NCBI GenBank assembly: GCA_020081605.1
Contig: JAHREC010000013.1
Location: 4,092,001 to 4,156,000 of the forward strand
Direction of reading: 5' to 3'
Origin: Albifimbria verrucaria
Lineage: Eukaryota > Ascomycota > Sordariomycetes > Hypocreales > Stachybotryaceae
Length of the DNA stretch: 64,000 nt
The notes below the pieces were generated by a model. It saw only the letters and a list, made by a program, of their open reading frames with translations, searched no databases and was not told the origin of the DNA. The translations under genes were made by a program, and so were the position numbers. Every line of letters starts with the position of its first letter. The first letter of the stretch is position 1. Positions 9,868-21,596 of this stretch are shown one piece after another.

Positions 9868-11404
9868 ATGGAAGAGCTATACAGGAACCTTAGCGACCTC
9901 AACAATCTACGTTGGGACAGGGCCAAGTCCTTGGATGCCGATAGCTTCCAGGCCACCGAAATATGGCTCGATGAAGCGTCAGGAAGACAACTGCCCGGAC
10001 CAGAGGCGTCCATGTGTCGGCGGTGGATAGTTGGCTTGGTGAGGAATCGCAGCAGATCGGCCCCAACAGCCTCAGTCTGATTGCACGGTTTGTATGGGTC
10101 AAGGTTGATGATAAGAAGTGCATTAACGTGCCACGGCCCGTCCTGGCCACTCTCAAGAAGAGCTTTGGGGTCGAGCTAGCCTATGATTATTCGATCAGCT
10201 GCATCAATGCCATCACGGCATTGCCTCGACAGATTGGGGAAAAGGCCGAGTCGCAGGCTTATTCCTTCTGCTACCTACCGAAACTTGCAGTCATTTGGTC
10301 GCACACCGAGTTCAAGCCGCCTACGGCTCGAGGTCCAATCACGAAGGGTCTTATACTAGTTACCGAGGAGTATGAGAAGCCACTTCGGAAATCGCTGGAG
10401 AAGTCATGGAGCTATGGAATAAGCGCGCATGCCATGTTCATGGCATTGTGCATCAGCATTTCTTTTGGAGGGCAGATCGATGTCATCCACGAACAGATCA
10501 AAGAGTCGCTTCGGGTGATTGAAGAAAAGACAGGGTATCACGCGTTCCAACGTGGAATGAAAGGACCAGCTCAAGGGAGCGATACAGGGCAGACCATAGC
10601 AGACGAGTTGGGCACCCTATCCAAAGATTCCAATGGATCTGCTACAAAGCTAGCCAGCGTAGAGCGCAAAGCGAAAATGGCTGGCAAGCTGATCCAATTC
10701 ATTATGAAGAACGTGGACGAGGAGGAAAGGAGACGAGGAAAGAATGGTCCGGTTGATGCAGCGGCGCAAGAAGGGTTAAGAGTGTTGCGAGGGCATGCTG
10801 CAGTTCTCGAAGACAGACTGGCCATGAAAGAGATGGATATGGAGTATACGAAGAGCCGTTTGGAGGTTCAAATCAACGCGGTAAGTTTACAGTTCACCGA
10901 ACGAAGGACTAGCAACGCTAATGGTGCATCATGAAGCTCTTCCACCTGGTCACATGGAACGACAGCCTATCCAACTTGGACCTTGCGGCGGGGACACACG
11001 AAATCGCCGAAGCCAGCTATCGCGATGCGTCGTCAATGAAGACGCTGGCGTTCGTGACGATGTTCTTCCTACCGGGCAGCTTCGTGTCGTCGCTCTTCTC
11101 GACGGACCTGTTCGAGTGGGACAGCCGAGATCTACGATCGGACAGCATGGGAGTGAAGCCGACGCCGCAGCTGGGGCTGTACTGGGCCATCACGATCCCG
11201 CTGACGGTGCTGACTTTTGTAGCATACTTTGGGTGGCTGATATACGAGAGATGGAAGAAGACGCGCAGGCTGCAGGGCAGCCGAGCGCAGGCGACTTTGT
11301 CGGATCACGGCGAGGCGAGGACAAGGGCATCGATCGCGGCGGCGCTGGACGTGAGGCGGAGGGCAACACGGTTGGAAGCCAAGCTGTCTGGTTCGTCCGG
11401 ATAA
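9868..11404 (+). CDS. CorA-like Mg2+ transporter family membrane protein
   Basis: The C-terminus carries the two membrane segments of fungal CorA-like proteins: MKTLAFVTMFFLPGSFVSSLFS (about 11035-11100) and YWAITIPLTVLTFVAYFGWLIY (about 11180-11245). The first is preceded by a long helical region with EDRLAMKEMDMEYTKSRLEVQIN. The GMN signature of true CorA channels is not visible; many fungal members lack it, so transport of Mg2+ is not certain. One intron, 10881-10936, joins INA to LFHLVTW. A one-base loss near 10005-10016 separates the N-terminal part (MEELYRNLSDLN) from the rest; counting it gives 493 aa. The ATG at 9868 is chosen as the first Met in the homologous frame with a good context. 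Confidence 0.8.
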
Positions 11405-12350
11405 GACGAGACAGCGGCTGGATGGATGGATGGAGGTTCTAGAACAGTTTGAGGGCAGATATGGTAGCATTGAGTGGCGAACAAGTTGAAATTTTCTGGC
11501 CACGGCGATGCCGATCCTAGCGGTCGAGACCAATTTTCGAGGTGAAGAGGAGTGGTTTGGTTGGACCGAGGATCAAGACAAACAAGGGCAAAGAGGCAAA
11601 GACCATCCCCGGAAGCAATGCTCCAATGCCCAGGCTCTTGGGGGCTTGGGGGCTGCTCGAGGCTGCCAGTCGCAACCCGCAGGGCTGCTGGTCCCCACTA
11701 CCGCTATGCTTCAGTGGATACAGCGCACCGCTCCGCTCCACTACGCCTTTCCCATGCAGATCTCGATCGCACCGCACCGTCTGCATGGAGAATCATGCAT
11801 TTCAATCAATCTCTCCCGCGTTTCCCATCCTGGCCCCGGGGTGCAGAAGAAGGCTCGTTTTCCGTGGTCTCTGGGCACGCGTCCATTCATTCATCACCGG
11901 AGTAATCGCTGCGGGCATCCATATTATTCACAAGTGTCCCTCTCCGCAGGCCACCCACCGCCAGCACGTACAGCATCGAGCTGTGCTGCACCGTAGTAGC
12001 ATCAAATTCCAATGACGCAACTGTCGCCGCCGGAGTTTCGCCCGTTCCACTAGAGCTGCCCGCTTCTTCGCCTACACACGTTTTCCTTGCCTTTGCCTCG
12101 CCTTGCCGTGCCTGCTCACCCGTCTTGCCGTCCAGCCAGCGCATGGCGCCTGTCGCATGCACCGTCTGCCGATAACCAGTGCCCGATAAGGGGCCCGCAG
12201 CACCTCCACCCTCTTCCCAAGGCCCGATCCTCAACCTCACGAGCGAACCCTATCCCGCATAGTCGTTCCCGCCCCAAACTTCGAGTCACCAACGGCGGGT
12301 TGTGTGGCTGCGAGACGAGGCGACCACCGTTACCTTCGCTTCGCCTCGTC
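11405..12350. other. Intergenic region upstream of CCZ1
   Basis: About 0.95 kb. It is C-rich near the CCZ1 start (12050-12340) like other promoters in this window. Several overlapping open frames here are GC-driven and show no protein-like features. Confidence 0.45.
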
Positions 12351-14764
12351 ATGGCCGGTTCCGCCGCCGGCGCCATCGTCCCGGCGCAGTTGGGCTTCCT
12401 CGCCATCTTCAACCCCTCGCTGGGTTACACGGACGAGACCGTCGAGGACCAAATCGTTTACTACGCCTCCGTCACCACCCAATCATCCCCCACAAGCGCC
12501 GCCGCGCCGTGGTCGACCGACGGCCGACATCTCCCAGGAAGAACGCAATGAGCGTCTCCGCCAGATCGGCCTCGCCCAGGGCATGGCCAGCTTTGGCCGT
12601 GGCTTCGCGGACGGCGCCTCCGTCGACACCATAGATACCGAGAAGTCGAGGCTGGTGCTTCACGAGCTGGAGCCTGGATGGTGGATTCTAGCCGTAGGCC
12701 GCCCGTGTCTCGAACCCTTAATGCTTTCGTCCTAACCTTTTGTGTGTCTCAGAGTATCGATCTAACCAAGATCCCTTTGCCCCCGCGGCTCCCCAGTAAG
12801 AACAGTGGCGAGAAACCAGAGGAGAGATATGAGCACTCGACCAAGGAAATCAAACCCGCCAGCCTCCTGCTCCGAGACTTGCTGCGCGCGCACAGCATCT
12901 TCCTGATGCACCATGGCTCTTCGTTAAGCGCTTTGTTTGTAAGATCGAAAAGAAGGAAATTCATTACCGTTTTGGGCCGCTACTGGGACTTGTTCCTCTC
13001 CACCTGGAATGTCATGCTGCACGGCAATCCCATCCGCGATGTATTTGGCGGCATCAACATCGCTGCGTCTGGTGAGCTGGGGTGGGTGTTGGTGAGGAAG
13101 ACCGCGGCAGCGGCGAGCGGGAGGTGTTGGAAGGCTTGGTTGGCAGGATTGAGGGCCTCGTGGATCTCGTTGTCTCCAAATTCGGCGAGTATGAGCCCGA
13201 TGCAGAGGCCGACGGTAAGGATTCGAGCCCTTGGTTGGGAACGGGTCAAGAGGCGCGATCAGAGGACGGTGCCATCTTCCTCGGAACTGGGGCTGTGTCA
13301 CGGAAGTCGCTGAGAGATATCACACACTGGATGGAGGACTTATATACTTGGGGTGAGCATGCTTACGGCGTCATTGACAGTCCAACATCAGTTCGTCACC
13401 GAAAAACCAGGCAAGCTGCCAAAGTCATTGAACAAGCGCGAAACCCCGACAGTGCTCCAGAAACTCCTGCTTCCGCAACAGAAACTACAGCGCAAGTAGC
13501 GGAGGGACCAGAGCAGAAGCAGCAGCAGCAGCAGTCCTCGCCAAAACCAGACGAGCAAGACAAGGACCGACAGGAGGGCGGATTTGAGAAAATGGTCGGT
13601 TACCTCAAGCTAGGTTACGGGACCTACTGGTCTCTTCCAGGTGCTTCAAATGAATCGCCTGGGTCAACTTCAACGGCCCCGGGTGCCCAAAGTGCTGCTA
13701 AGGCGCAAGATGAGAATAAATCACGACCGGGCTTGCCGCACCGTGCTTCGTCGCACGAGGACACGGGACACTTCCTCATCGGCCTCAAAGGCGATATTGA
13801 AGAGACACTGAGTGATACCGATCTGAGCCACGACTCGGACAATGTCGACGTCGACGTCGACCACAACTCGCGCACACTCCTACGGACCATCAATGTCGAG
13901 CTGGAAAGCGAGGCAATGGACCGTGCAGAGGCTACTATCGTTCGTGATTTTGAGCACCCCGCCAGCATCTTAACACAGTCGCAGGTCGTGGGCAACATGC
14001 TTCCGGGCTACGATTCCCACGACCTTAATAAGGCCATTAAGCTTCGCGTGGTCGTATATGTCAACCGGCCTTTCATCTTCACATTTATGTTTGCGTTGCG
14101 CACCGACTCTCTCGCCTGGGACTCTCTATATAAGTCCCTGCACTACCAGCTCGCTCCCTTGAGGAAACCCTTGCTGACGTCAACGCGGTATCGACCTGAA
14201 CGCCCCAACGTTGGCCCTGTGGCCTCGAGCATTCACGAGCTTGTGTGGGATCCAGAGCTGCTCACTATTCACTGCACTATTCCTAACATACCGGAGCAAT
14301 ACGCACCTACGGATACGTGGTCGCGAGCAGATGCCCTCAGCACGCACCTGCAGCTCCTCAACATCTACGGCGCCACACGGTCACCAAAGGTTACCGATCT
14401 TGAGCGCACGCAGAAGACGAGCCGCGGTTGGTGGATTGTCTGGACGCGTCTCCTTCAGCGAAAAGAGCAACAACGGCGTAGTGAAACAGCTGCCGGCAAC
14501 CTCAATACCATTCGCGAGTCTGAGGACCAAGATATGGAGGGCTCTCAAACCGATGCGGATGGTGATGACAACGATGAAGACGACGTACCAGGCGTTTCAA
14601 AGGAGATATTCCTCGTGCGCTGCGCAAGCGATCACGCCCGCTTCCGTGGCGTGAGCGGGTCGTACCTCGAAGCGGGCACCGGCTCAGAGGGCGCAGGCAA
14701 GCTGGCCCAGGGCATCGGCGTCGACACCCGCCGCTATGTCGAAGAGTTGCTGAGCCTTCTCTAG
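12351..14764 (+). CDS. CCZ1: Vacuolar fusion protein Ccz1, Rab7 GEF subunit
   Basis: Partner of Mon1 in the guanine-nucleotide exchange factor for the Rab7-type GTPase Ypt7 at late endosomes, vacuoles and autophagosomes. The N-terminus LGFLAIFNPSLGYTDETVED is the strongly conserved start of the first longin domain. It is followed by LRQIGLAQGMASF, VDTIDTEKSRL and HELEPGWWILAS, all CCZ1 hallmarks. The GVGEEDRGSGERE segment begins the middle part, and a Q/S/D-rich disordered region (13490-13880) precedes the C-terminal longin-like part. One intron, 12694-12752. Two frame breaks: one extra C in 12487-12491 and one missing G in 13079-13082. With these counted the length is 784 aa. VAC7, another vacuolar-membrane factor, lies 27 kb away. 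Confidence 0.88.
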
Positions 14765-15646
14765 CCAATTCATTAGTTATTGGTCGTACGTTTCCTTGTG
14801 TACATTGCCATACCAAATACAAATATAGATGCGGCTTGCCATGCACTCCTTCAGATACAAGAGCAAGGAGAGCACTTCATGTGCAATTTCCAGCGGGCAC
14901 TTAGGATAGCGGGAGTTCATTTGCATTCGGGCATCCTGAGGATCTCAGATCCCTCCAGATGAGGCGTCTGGCGGTGGTGGCATTAAAGACCATTGGTAGT
15001 GCAGCCAGGACACATAGGGGTAGACCAGCCATGTCATACGGGTTTCATGACCAAATTGGATGAATATATTATCTTTTCGCATGGTTATATAACCACTACT
15101 GTATGAAGTGCCGTACACATAGGCCAGTTTGACGCGCGTGTATTTCCCGCTTGGTACCTAGTTAAGAGCAGGGTGTGTGAGCATACGGGAAGGATTTATA
15201 AGAGGATCACAAGGAACATTGAAACTTGTTTCATGATAAAAGTGAATCAAAACTGTCATATTGGGATTGCACCAAAATAGTTTTGGTATCTAATCCAAGA
15301 GACCCCCGTTCTTCCTAACCTGGAAGACTGAGGCCCATGTCTATCATCTATATGTACACAGAATGGTACCATTGGGGTGTCCGAGTCTTAGCCGGCCCCG
15401 AAAATCCCGTGAATTTTGTTCCTGGTTGAAGGGTATAGCCCAGTGAAGTTTTGTACCGTTTGAATCCCCATTTATATCCAAGAAAGAAACGTGGCCATGT
15501 TTACTTACTCCCGCGCTCCGGCGTGGGTGAAACTGGCAGGCTGAATCGTAAAGTCATAAAATCCCTTCGCAGCGCGACGTGACTGCTTCGGGGTTGGGGG
15601 TGATGAGAGGGTCTGAACCCGTCCTCAGAGACGCACAGCTAAGCGC
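14765..15646. other. Convergent 3' spacer, CCZ1 to DPBB gene
   Basis: 882 bp between two converging genes. AT-richer than its flanks, with no gene or repeat that I can support. Confidence 0.45.
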
Positions 15647-16499
15647 TTAGGCGAAAGACCAGGTGCAAGGCATGCGGCCAGAGTCGAGGCCACCGAAGAG
15701 CTCCTTGTAGACCTTCTCGCTGACGTCGATGTCTCCGGCGACACAGCCCATGCACTTGTCCCTGACAACGGCGGTGGTGGACTTGCCGCCGGCGGAGATC
15801 TTGATGGTCTGGCCGCACATGGGGTTGCCGTTGGACTGAGTACCCATGTCGACGTGGGAGAGAGCAACAATGTTCTCGCTCTGGTCCTTACCAGAGTCGT
15901 CATCACCGCAAGCACCAAGACCGACAGCGTAGTAGGTGATCTCGCCAGAGTGGCCGCTGCCGCTGCCGGTCTCGCTCTTGGGCTCATCCTTGGGCTTGGT
16001 CTCCTCCTTGGGCTGCTCCTTGGGCGCTTCCTGAGGCTGGGCAGAGGGCTGAGCAGCGGGCTCCTCCTTGGGAGCAGCGGGGGCAGGAGGGGAGGAGCGA
16101 CAGAGGTGGTGGTGGGCTTGGGAGCGGGAGGCTCCTCGACCTTGGGGGCTCCTGGGTGGGCTGGGGAGGAGGAGGAGGCGCGCTGGAGGAAGTGGATGAG
16201 GAAGTGCTGGTGCTGGTGCTGATGCTGGTGCTGGTGGTAGGCTCAGCAGGAGGCGCCTGGGACTCGGGAGCAGGAGCAATGAACTGGCCATCCTTCTCAG
16301 CGGCAGAAGTAGGCTCGTCCTGGCCGGGAGTGACCCAGACGGTGCTGGTGGCATCGACCATAGCGGTGACAGTGACGATCTCAGTCACCCACTCGGTCTC
16401 AACGACAAGGCGCTTAGCGTGGCGGTGACCGTGGTGGCCGTGGGGCTGGGCCGCGGCAGCGGCGAACAGCAAAGCAGAAGCAACGGAGATGGACTTCAT
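15647..16499 (-). CDS. Secreted RlpA-like double-psi beta-barrel (expansin/barwin-like) protein
   Basis: Begins with a signal peptide ([21 protein letters not shown]) followed by a His-rich stretch. Next come a Thr/Val segment ([22 protein letters not shown]) and a long Ser/Thr then Pro/Glu/Lys-rich linker, likely heavily O-glycosylated. The last about 100 residues form a DPBB domain: [14 protein letters not shown] at its start, then [26 protein letters not shown] and [16 protein letters not shown]. The domain order matches fungal cell-wall-acting or secreted cysteine-rich proteins; catalytic activity is not implied. Two missing bases in C runs of the linker (plus-strand GGGGG 16144-16148 and GGGG 16089-16092) split the frame. 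With both counted the protein is 284 aa. The ATG at 16499 is the one giving a signal peptide. Confidence 0.85.
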
Positions 16500-19387
16500 C
16501 TTGACCGAAGGATTGGTTTTTTGTTGTTGTTTTTGGTGAGAGATGCCGGGGCTACGTTGTGCCAAGGATGATTGTTTATGCGACAACTGATCAACAGTAG
16601 AACCGCAAGCGAACAATCGAAGGAATGTGCAAGAGCGAGGAAGCTGAGGAGTCCTGCTCAAGAGACTTGAACTTGATAAGAATGAGTGGTCTGAGGGACA
16701 ACGAAACCGGCAGGCCAAAAGCAGAAAAGGGAGTGTAAGTGTGGTTGGAGGGAGAGGGAATCAACAAAGATGGACGGGGATCAGCGTGGTTTATCAACGG
16801 CGACCCAAACTATAGGGAACACGCAGAGCGACGAATTACCTAATGGAGGCAAGATTCAGGAACGAAGAACTCGCAGTGGCCAGGACCCGACCTCCAAGAG
16901 AGTCATGGCCGATCACCACCCGTGCCCGAGCTCCGTCGCGCAACAAGGGGTGGAGGTGGATACGGGGGAGGGGCGTACGCTATAGCGAAGCCATGGTTCT
17001 GCTATAGTCCCGCAGTGAATCCGAGGGGCGTCCACGAGGAGGCGCGCGTGGAGAAAGCATGGAGGGCTAAGCTTGGACTAAGACAAGGAGCTTCCAGGTG
17101 GGCTCACCGGCCAGGTACCGTACCTTGCAGCGCAAGCAGCGCTGGCAATGGTACCGTGTGTATGACTCCTTGATCCGTGCGGTAGGACAAGGGACTTGGC
17201 CTAAAGAGGGTACCGCACAATCCAGTAGTCCAGGGTGACAAAGACGAGAAGTGGAGATGGTGATTACTGGGTGGCGTAACCATTTTTCTTCTCAAAGGAA
17301 GAACGAGAACAAAAAGCACGCAACAGGGTCGGCTGTGTGAGTGGGTTGGTGTCAATGGTTGGTTGAATCATTGGATGGGATGCATATGATGGCGACAATG
17401 GCGTGAGAGAAAGAGATCGATCAGGTACTGTACAGAGGCGAAAACTCAAAGCCAAAGGCACCGCGGAGAAGATGAGACGAAAAGAAAAAAATAAAATATC
17501 GATGAGAGAAAATGACGACGGAAAAAATCCTCAACAGCGTTTGCGCCGTCGATTTTTGGTAAGCTCGTTGACGCACTCACTCCAACACAGGGCAGACTGT
17601 CAAACAGGACCGCAAAACCAAACCAAACCAACCGACGCGGCCCCAACCCAGCCCAACGCAACACAAGCCGGTGACAAGGTGGCATGGGCATGGGCATGGC
17701 ATGCCAGCAGGGGCGCCACGACAGCTAAGCCTTTGACCCGAAAGCAAGGCCACGCATCGCAGCGCATGGCATCCGGATCCCCGCCGGCATCCTCCTCCCA
17801 GCGGTAGTGATTGGCCCTCCTGCAAGGGACGGCGTCGTTAGGGGCTGCACGAGCCTGTCAGGTACAGCCGTCTAGGCCAATCACCCGTCTCCAGTGCCTG
17901 AAGGAGGGTGGCCTTTGTCCAACTCGAGTTACAGCCTTTTTCTTGTTTCCACTGTTTATTATTTTTTTTTCTCCTTCGTCTTTGTCTAGGGCTTTCTTCG
18001 TTGTTCGAGTCGGAGCAGAGTTCTCGTCTCGCACTAGGGTTCTTCCGTACTGCACAGTGCTCTCTTGTAGTATCGCAGGTCGACTCCTATGCCTGAATCG
18101 CTTTCGTTACCATCCCCGTGCTCATGTGCCGGACTTTGTGCGTGGCGGCAGACGCCTGTACCAGTGTTTCTGCTTCCGACATGGACGTCAGCAAAGCCAG
18201 CCACGACCTTGGCCAGGCCCTGCAGCCGGGGGCACCAACCCCTGTTGCTTAACCGGTGTCAGAGTGTCATGACTTTTCCCTCTTTGACAGCGGTCCTTTT
18301 TCACATGTGCGTGCCTGGCGTAGTACCTCAATGCAGCGGAGGAACAATGCGAATGGCCTTACAATGGGCTGAGCGCGGGTTGCCTCCGTACCTTGCAGCA
18401 GCAGACGCCAGAGCAGCATCCTCGAAGGCACTAAATTGTTTGCCGTTCTTCCCAAAAGCGCAAAGCACGCGTCATTCGCGACTCATGCCTTGGGTAAATC
18501 GAATCAATCATCTGGCCGTCACTCGATTCAACCATAAACCATCGTGCCAGCTCACTTGCCGCGTCGCCTCCGCTCCATCCGCCATCCTGCATGCAGTCCA
18601 ACGTAGTCAACCACATTTTCGCTCACCCTCCATCTTCCAACGAGAAAACTTTTCACCTCCGCGCGTTGTCTCTTCCCCTCCTTTCCTCGCCTCCCTCCCT
18701 CCTCACCCATCTGACCTGTAAGATAGTGGTTGCGCAGCATACTATCCCCTCCTAGCGTGACTTTTTGCCTTTCAATATCCATAGTGTAACAGCATTGGCG
18801 GCTGCAGGTCCCGTCGCCCCATCGGAAAAAGCACGGCACGGTGCGGTGGCTAGGGTCATAGAGCCTCGACTAACCATGGTGGCCTCAGGTAGGACAAACA
18901 GCGACCGCCTTTAGGACAGGTGGATCGCCTTGCTCCGACATCCCCTAGGCGACCACGGAGACGATACGTTTGCTGCTGGGTCTCCCGCCTCCTGTCCCGC
19001 CTCGCCTCGCCTCAAGTTCGTCTCACTGCTACTGGGGCATTCAATCGAAACTTGGTGAATCCAGACCCGTGGGTTTGGGTGAGATGTTTGACCGAACAAT
19101 GCAACGCGGCTTGTCCCAAGTTCTTTTTAGCTATTTTTGAAATTCGATGTCGGGAGCTGAGACAAGAGCTTTTCAATGCTCCATATAAGCTTCACTTCTG
19201 AAAAAGAATTCAAACTCACCATGCATTTCCCTTGTATTCCATACTCCACACCTGATTCCCATTTCACTCAGTGGCTCTGGAACACAAGCTGTAAGAATCA
19301 TTCACGGCATCCTCGAACCCGAGGGTCTCTCCAGTAACATGCACATGGGTTGGCCTAGCCAAGGCACACAGCGAGAACGCCTTGCGA
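16500..19387. other. Gene-free 2.9 kb between DPBB gene and EFM6
   Basis: Contains the promoter of the secreted DPBB protein (upstream to the right) and the 3' end of EFM6. I see low-complexity pieces (repeated AACCAAACC around 17610-17640, a T-run at 17950-17970) but no exon set with conserved motifs. A regulatory region or a non-coding transcript is possible. Confidence 0.45.
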
Positions 19388-20396
19388 TCAAACCTGAGCT
19401 GATATTACTTCCTTGCTTCTTTGCGCATGGCCCTCCCCGTTCGCACCGCGGCCACCACTGCCGCCTTTGGTACGGCTCGTAAATGAGAAGAGGAACAGGG
19501 ACTGTCGTTGGAATTGTGGGCGATCTTCATCAAACAGCTCCTCCACATTGAACGCCTTCTTGGCCGACTTGACAAACTGCAGGTCCGCACGTCTCCTTTT
19601 CTTGAAGCAAAAGTACACCACCGCCTCCGGGTTGAGCTCGAACAAGTCGCGTAGGGTCTGCATCAGCAACGGGAATGCTGGCTCAAAGTAGACACACTCG
19701 GCCGCTATGATAACGTTGGGCTTCTGATCGATGACGGTTTGTGGCAGTGCCTCGCCCCTGTACCTTATCAGCCCTGATCTATACCATGGGCCAAGGCCAA
19801 GGCCATGGCCTCGTATTTCAAGATGAACCGTAAAGAACGCGCGTATGTATTAGGGCACCCACCAATTGAGTATCAAAGCACCGGCGCTGGACTCGAGGTC
19901 GTTGAGCTGGATGTTGTGCTGCATCAGGTCCAGCATCTCGAGTTGGTCAGTCAAGAGCAGTCTGTTCTGTATATCACAACCCTTGGCTACGGCCAGGCCA
20001 ACTAGGCCGCCGCCTGCACCAAGTTCTAAGCTGCAAATGGACGAGTCAGCACTGCTGTGGCCACGGGGACGGAGTTGTAGTTGTAGTCGAGGAGCACACA
20101 AGTCAACCATGTAGGCCGGCGATGGTCACGGCGATTCACAAAGGGAGGACAAACATGCGAGCGTCTCTAAGCTTGTCACGGTGATAGCGTAGCAGGTGCT
20201 TGCCCAGCAGCAGGCCGGCGGGCCACGTCTGGCCGCCACAGCCAGATCGGACATCCTCGTGAACCTTGATCGGCGCGGGAAGCAGGCCGTCAAAGTCGAG
20301 CTGCGCGTTGCCCTTCTCCTTGAGGGTCGGCAGCGGCGCAAAGTCCTCGCTGATGGTAGTGGGGTCGAGTTCGGGCGACGATGGAGGGCTGGCCAT
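19388..20396 (-). CDS. EFM6: Protein-lysine N-methyltransferase, EFM6/METTL21 type
   Basis: A seven-beta-strand SAM-dependent methyltransferase. Yeast Efm6 methylates a lysine of translation elongation factor 1A. Exons: 20396-20155, 20030-19863, 19758-19388. The N-terminal GCGGQTWPAGLLLGKHLL block is characteristic of the METTL21-like group. SAM motif I is ILELGAGGGLVGLAVA formed across the first splice junction. Motif post I is LLLTDQ, and NVIIAAECVYFEPAFP contains the substrate-side segment. One extra A in an A run near 19737-19740 breaks exon 3; counting it gives 259 aa. Exact substrate in this organism is inferred from the family. Confidence 0.78.
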
Positions 20397-21596
20397 GGTG
20401 ATAAATGCCCCTCCTACCCCTCGTCGAGGGCGGCTGTTTGCTGGCGAAGGGTATACGGTGAAGTCAGGAGGGATCAGGAAATCTGGTCAGACGGTCCTGC
20501 CTGAGTATGCCTTGCCTTGGACAGTGAAGATGGAAATTTACAAATGCACGTTCATGCTGTCGTCCCCGTTTCAGTCTCGACTCTGGTCTGGACGCCAAAA
20601 TCCCCAAATGGTCCCCGCTTTCGCTATCATCGCAAAGGCCACGATAAGCAAGCATCTGCCCGCCTGCCTGCAGAACACAGTACTCTGTTGAGGAGCTGCC
20701 TAGGGAGCATGCACTGCAGGTAACGTAAGGTAGGTAGGTAGGTAATTAATAGTCCAATAAGTAAATAATTATTTCCCTTGTTAAGTTCAAAAGGGCACTC
20801 GCTCTATGGGTATTGCCACCCTGTATAAGGTAAGGTAGGCAGTTGTTCCTCATACTCCCAGCGGACCTTCCTTGCCCGTGCCGTACCAGCGCATGTACCT
20901 ACCTGCTGGTCCTTTGCTTCAATTCTGTCCTGGAAATACGTAGGTACTCTAGGTAGCCTTTCCTTACCCTGCAACACCAACCATCTTCAACCCCTCCATC
21001 TCCATCACTTTACGCGCTCTCAGGCTCCCTTGGACGCGCCCTGTCATTCTCGCGTTTTCCATGAAAGGGATTCCCTTCGACAATGGCGCTAGTGGCTTTC
21101 TATCAGCTGCCGAAGACATGGGTGGCATCCCATGTCTCACCCTCTACCGGTGCAGTTCGCCGGACCACCCAGAGGAATGAGGAGACTGAAAATCCCAACC
21201 TCTCCCTCTCCCACGATAGGTCCTTCGTCCATATGCCATCCCGCTGGCACCAACAGTCGCAGTCCGAGACACTTGCCTCCTCTCGTAATGGACCAGTGCC
21301 TTGACCGATTGCCGACCTTCTCTTGTTCTCCAGGATGCACCTAGAGGAATGAAGGGAGTAGTAACGGCCAAATATTACCAGCCATCATCCCAAGTAATGA
21401 CTACTCGCCATGCCCATGACCATCCCACTGCTTTCCTCTGCTCTGATTATGCTGTTTGTCCCTTCTCTGCTCTCTTGCAGAATCTTATCCATCTTGCCCA
21501 TTGCGCAGTGTGCTGTAGATGGCGTCTTGTACTATCTGTGCTGTCCCGACAATCTAACAGTAGCGCTACTCCGCGCCTACGTCGCTCATCCACAAC
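20397..21596. other. Divergent promoter region of EFM6 and AXL2
   Basis: 1.2 kb. Contains GGTA tandem repeats at 20719-20746 and further TACCT/AGGTA copies at 20829-20840, 20893-20906 and 20941-20957, followed by a pyrimidine-rich stretch before AXL2. No gene is supported. Confidence 0.5.
20719..20746. repeat. GGTA tetranucleotide run
   Basis: Runs of GGTA in the pattern GGTAACGTAAGGTAGGTAGG with more copies to the right. The same motif recurs in at least four other intergenic regions of this window. Confidence 0.7.

Noticed and set aside
11500..12350. Several 100-160-codon open frames upstream of CCZ1
   Set aside because: All overlap one another on both strands and arise from high-GC promoter sequence. 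None shows conserved segments.
16770..18840. Open frames of up to 210 codons between the DPBB gene and EFM6
   Set aside because: Composition is biased (Ser/Pro/Cys-rich), frames overlap on both strands and no motif or intron pattern supports them.
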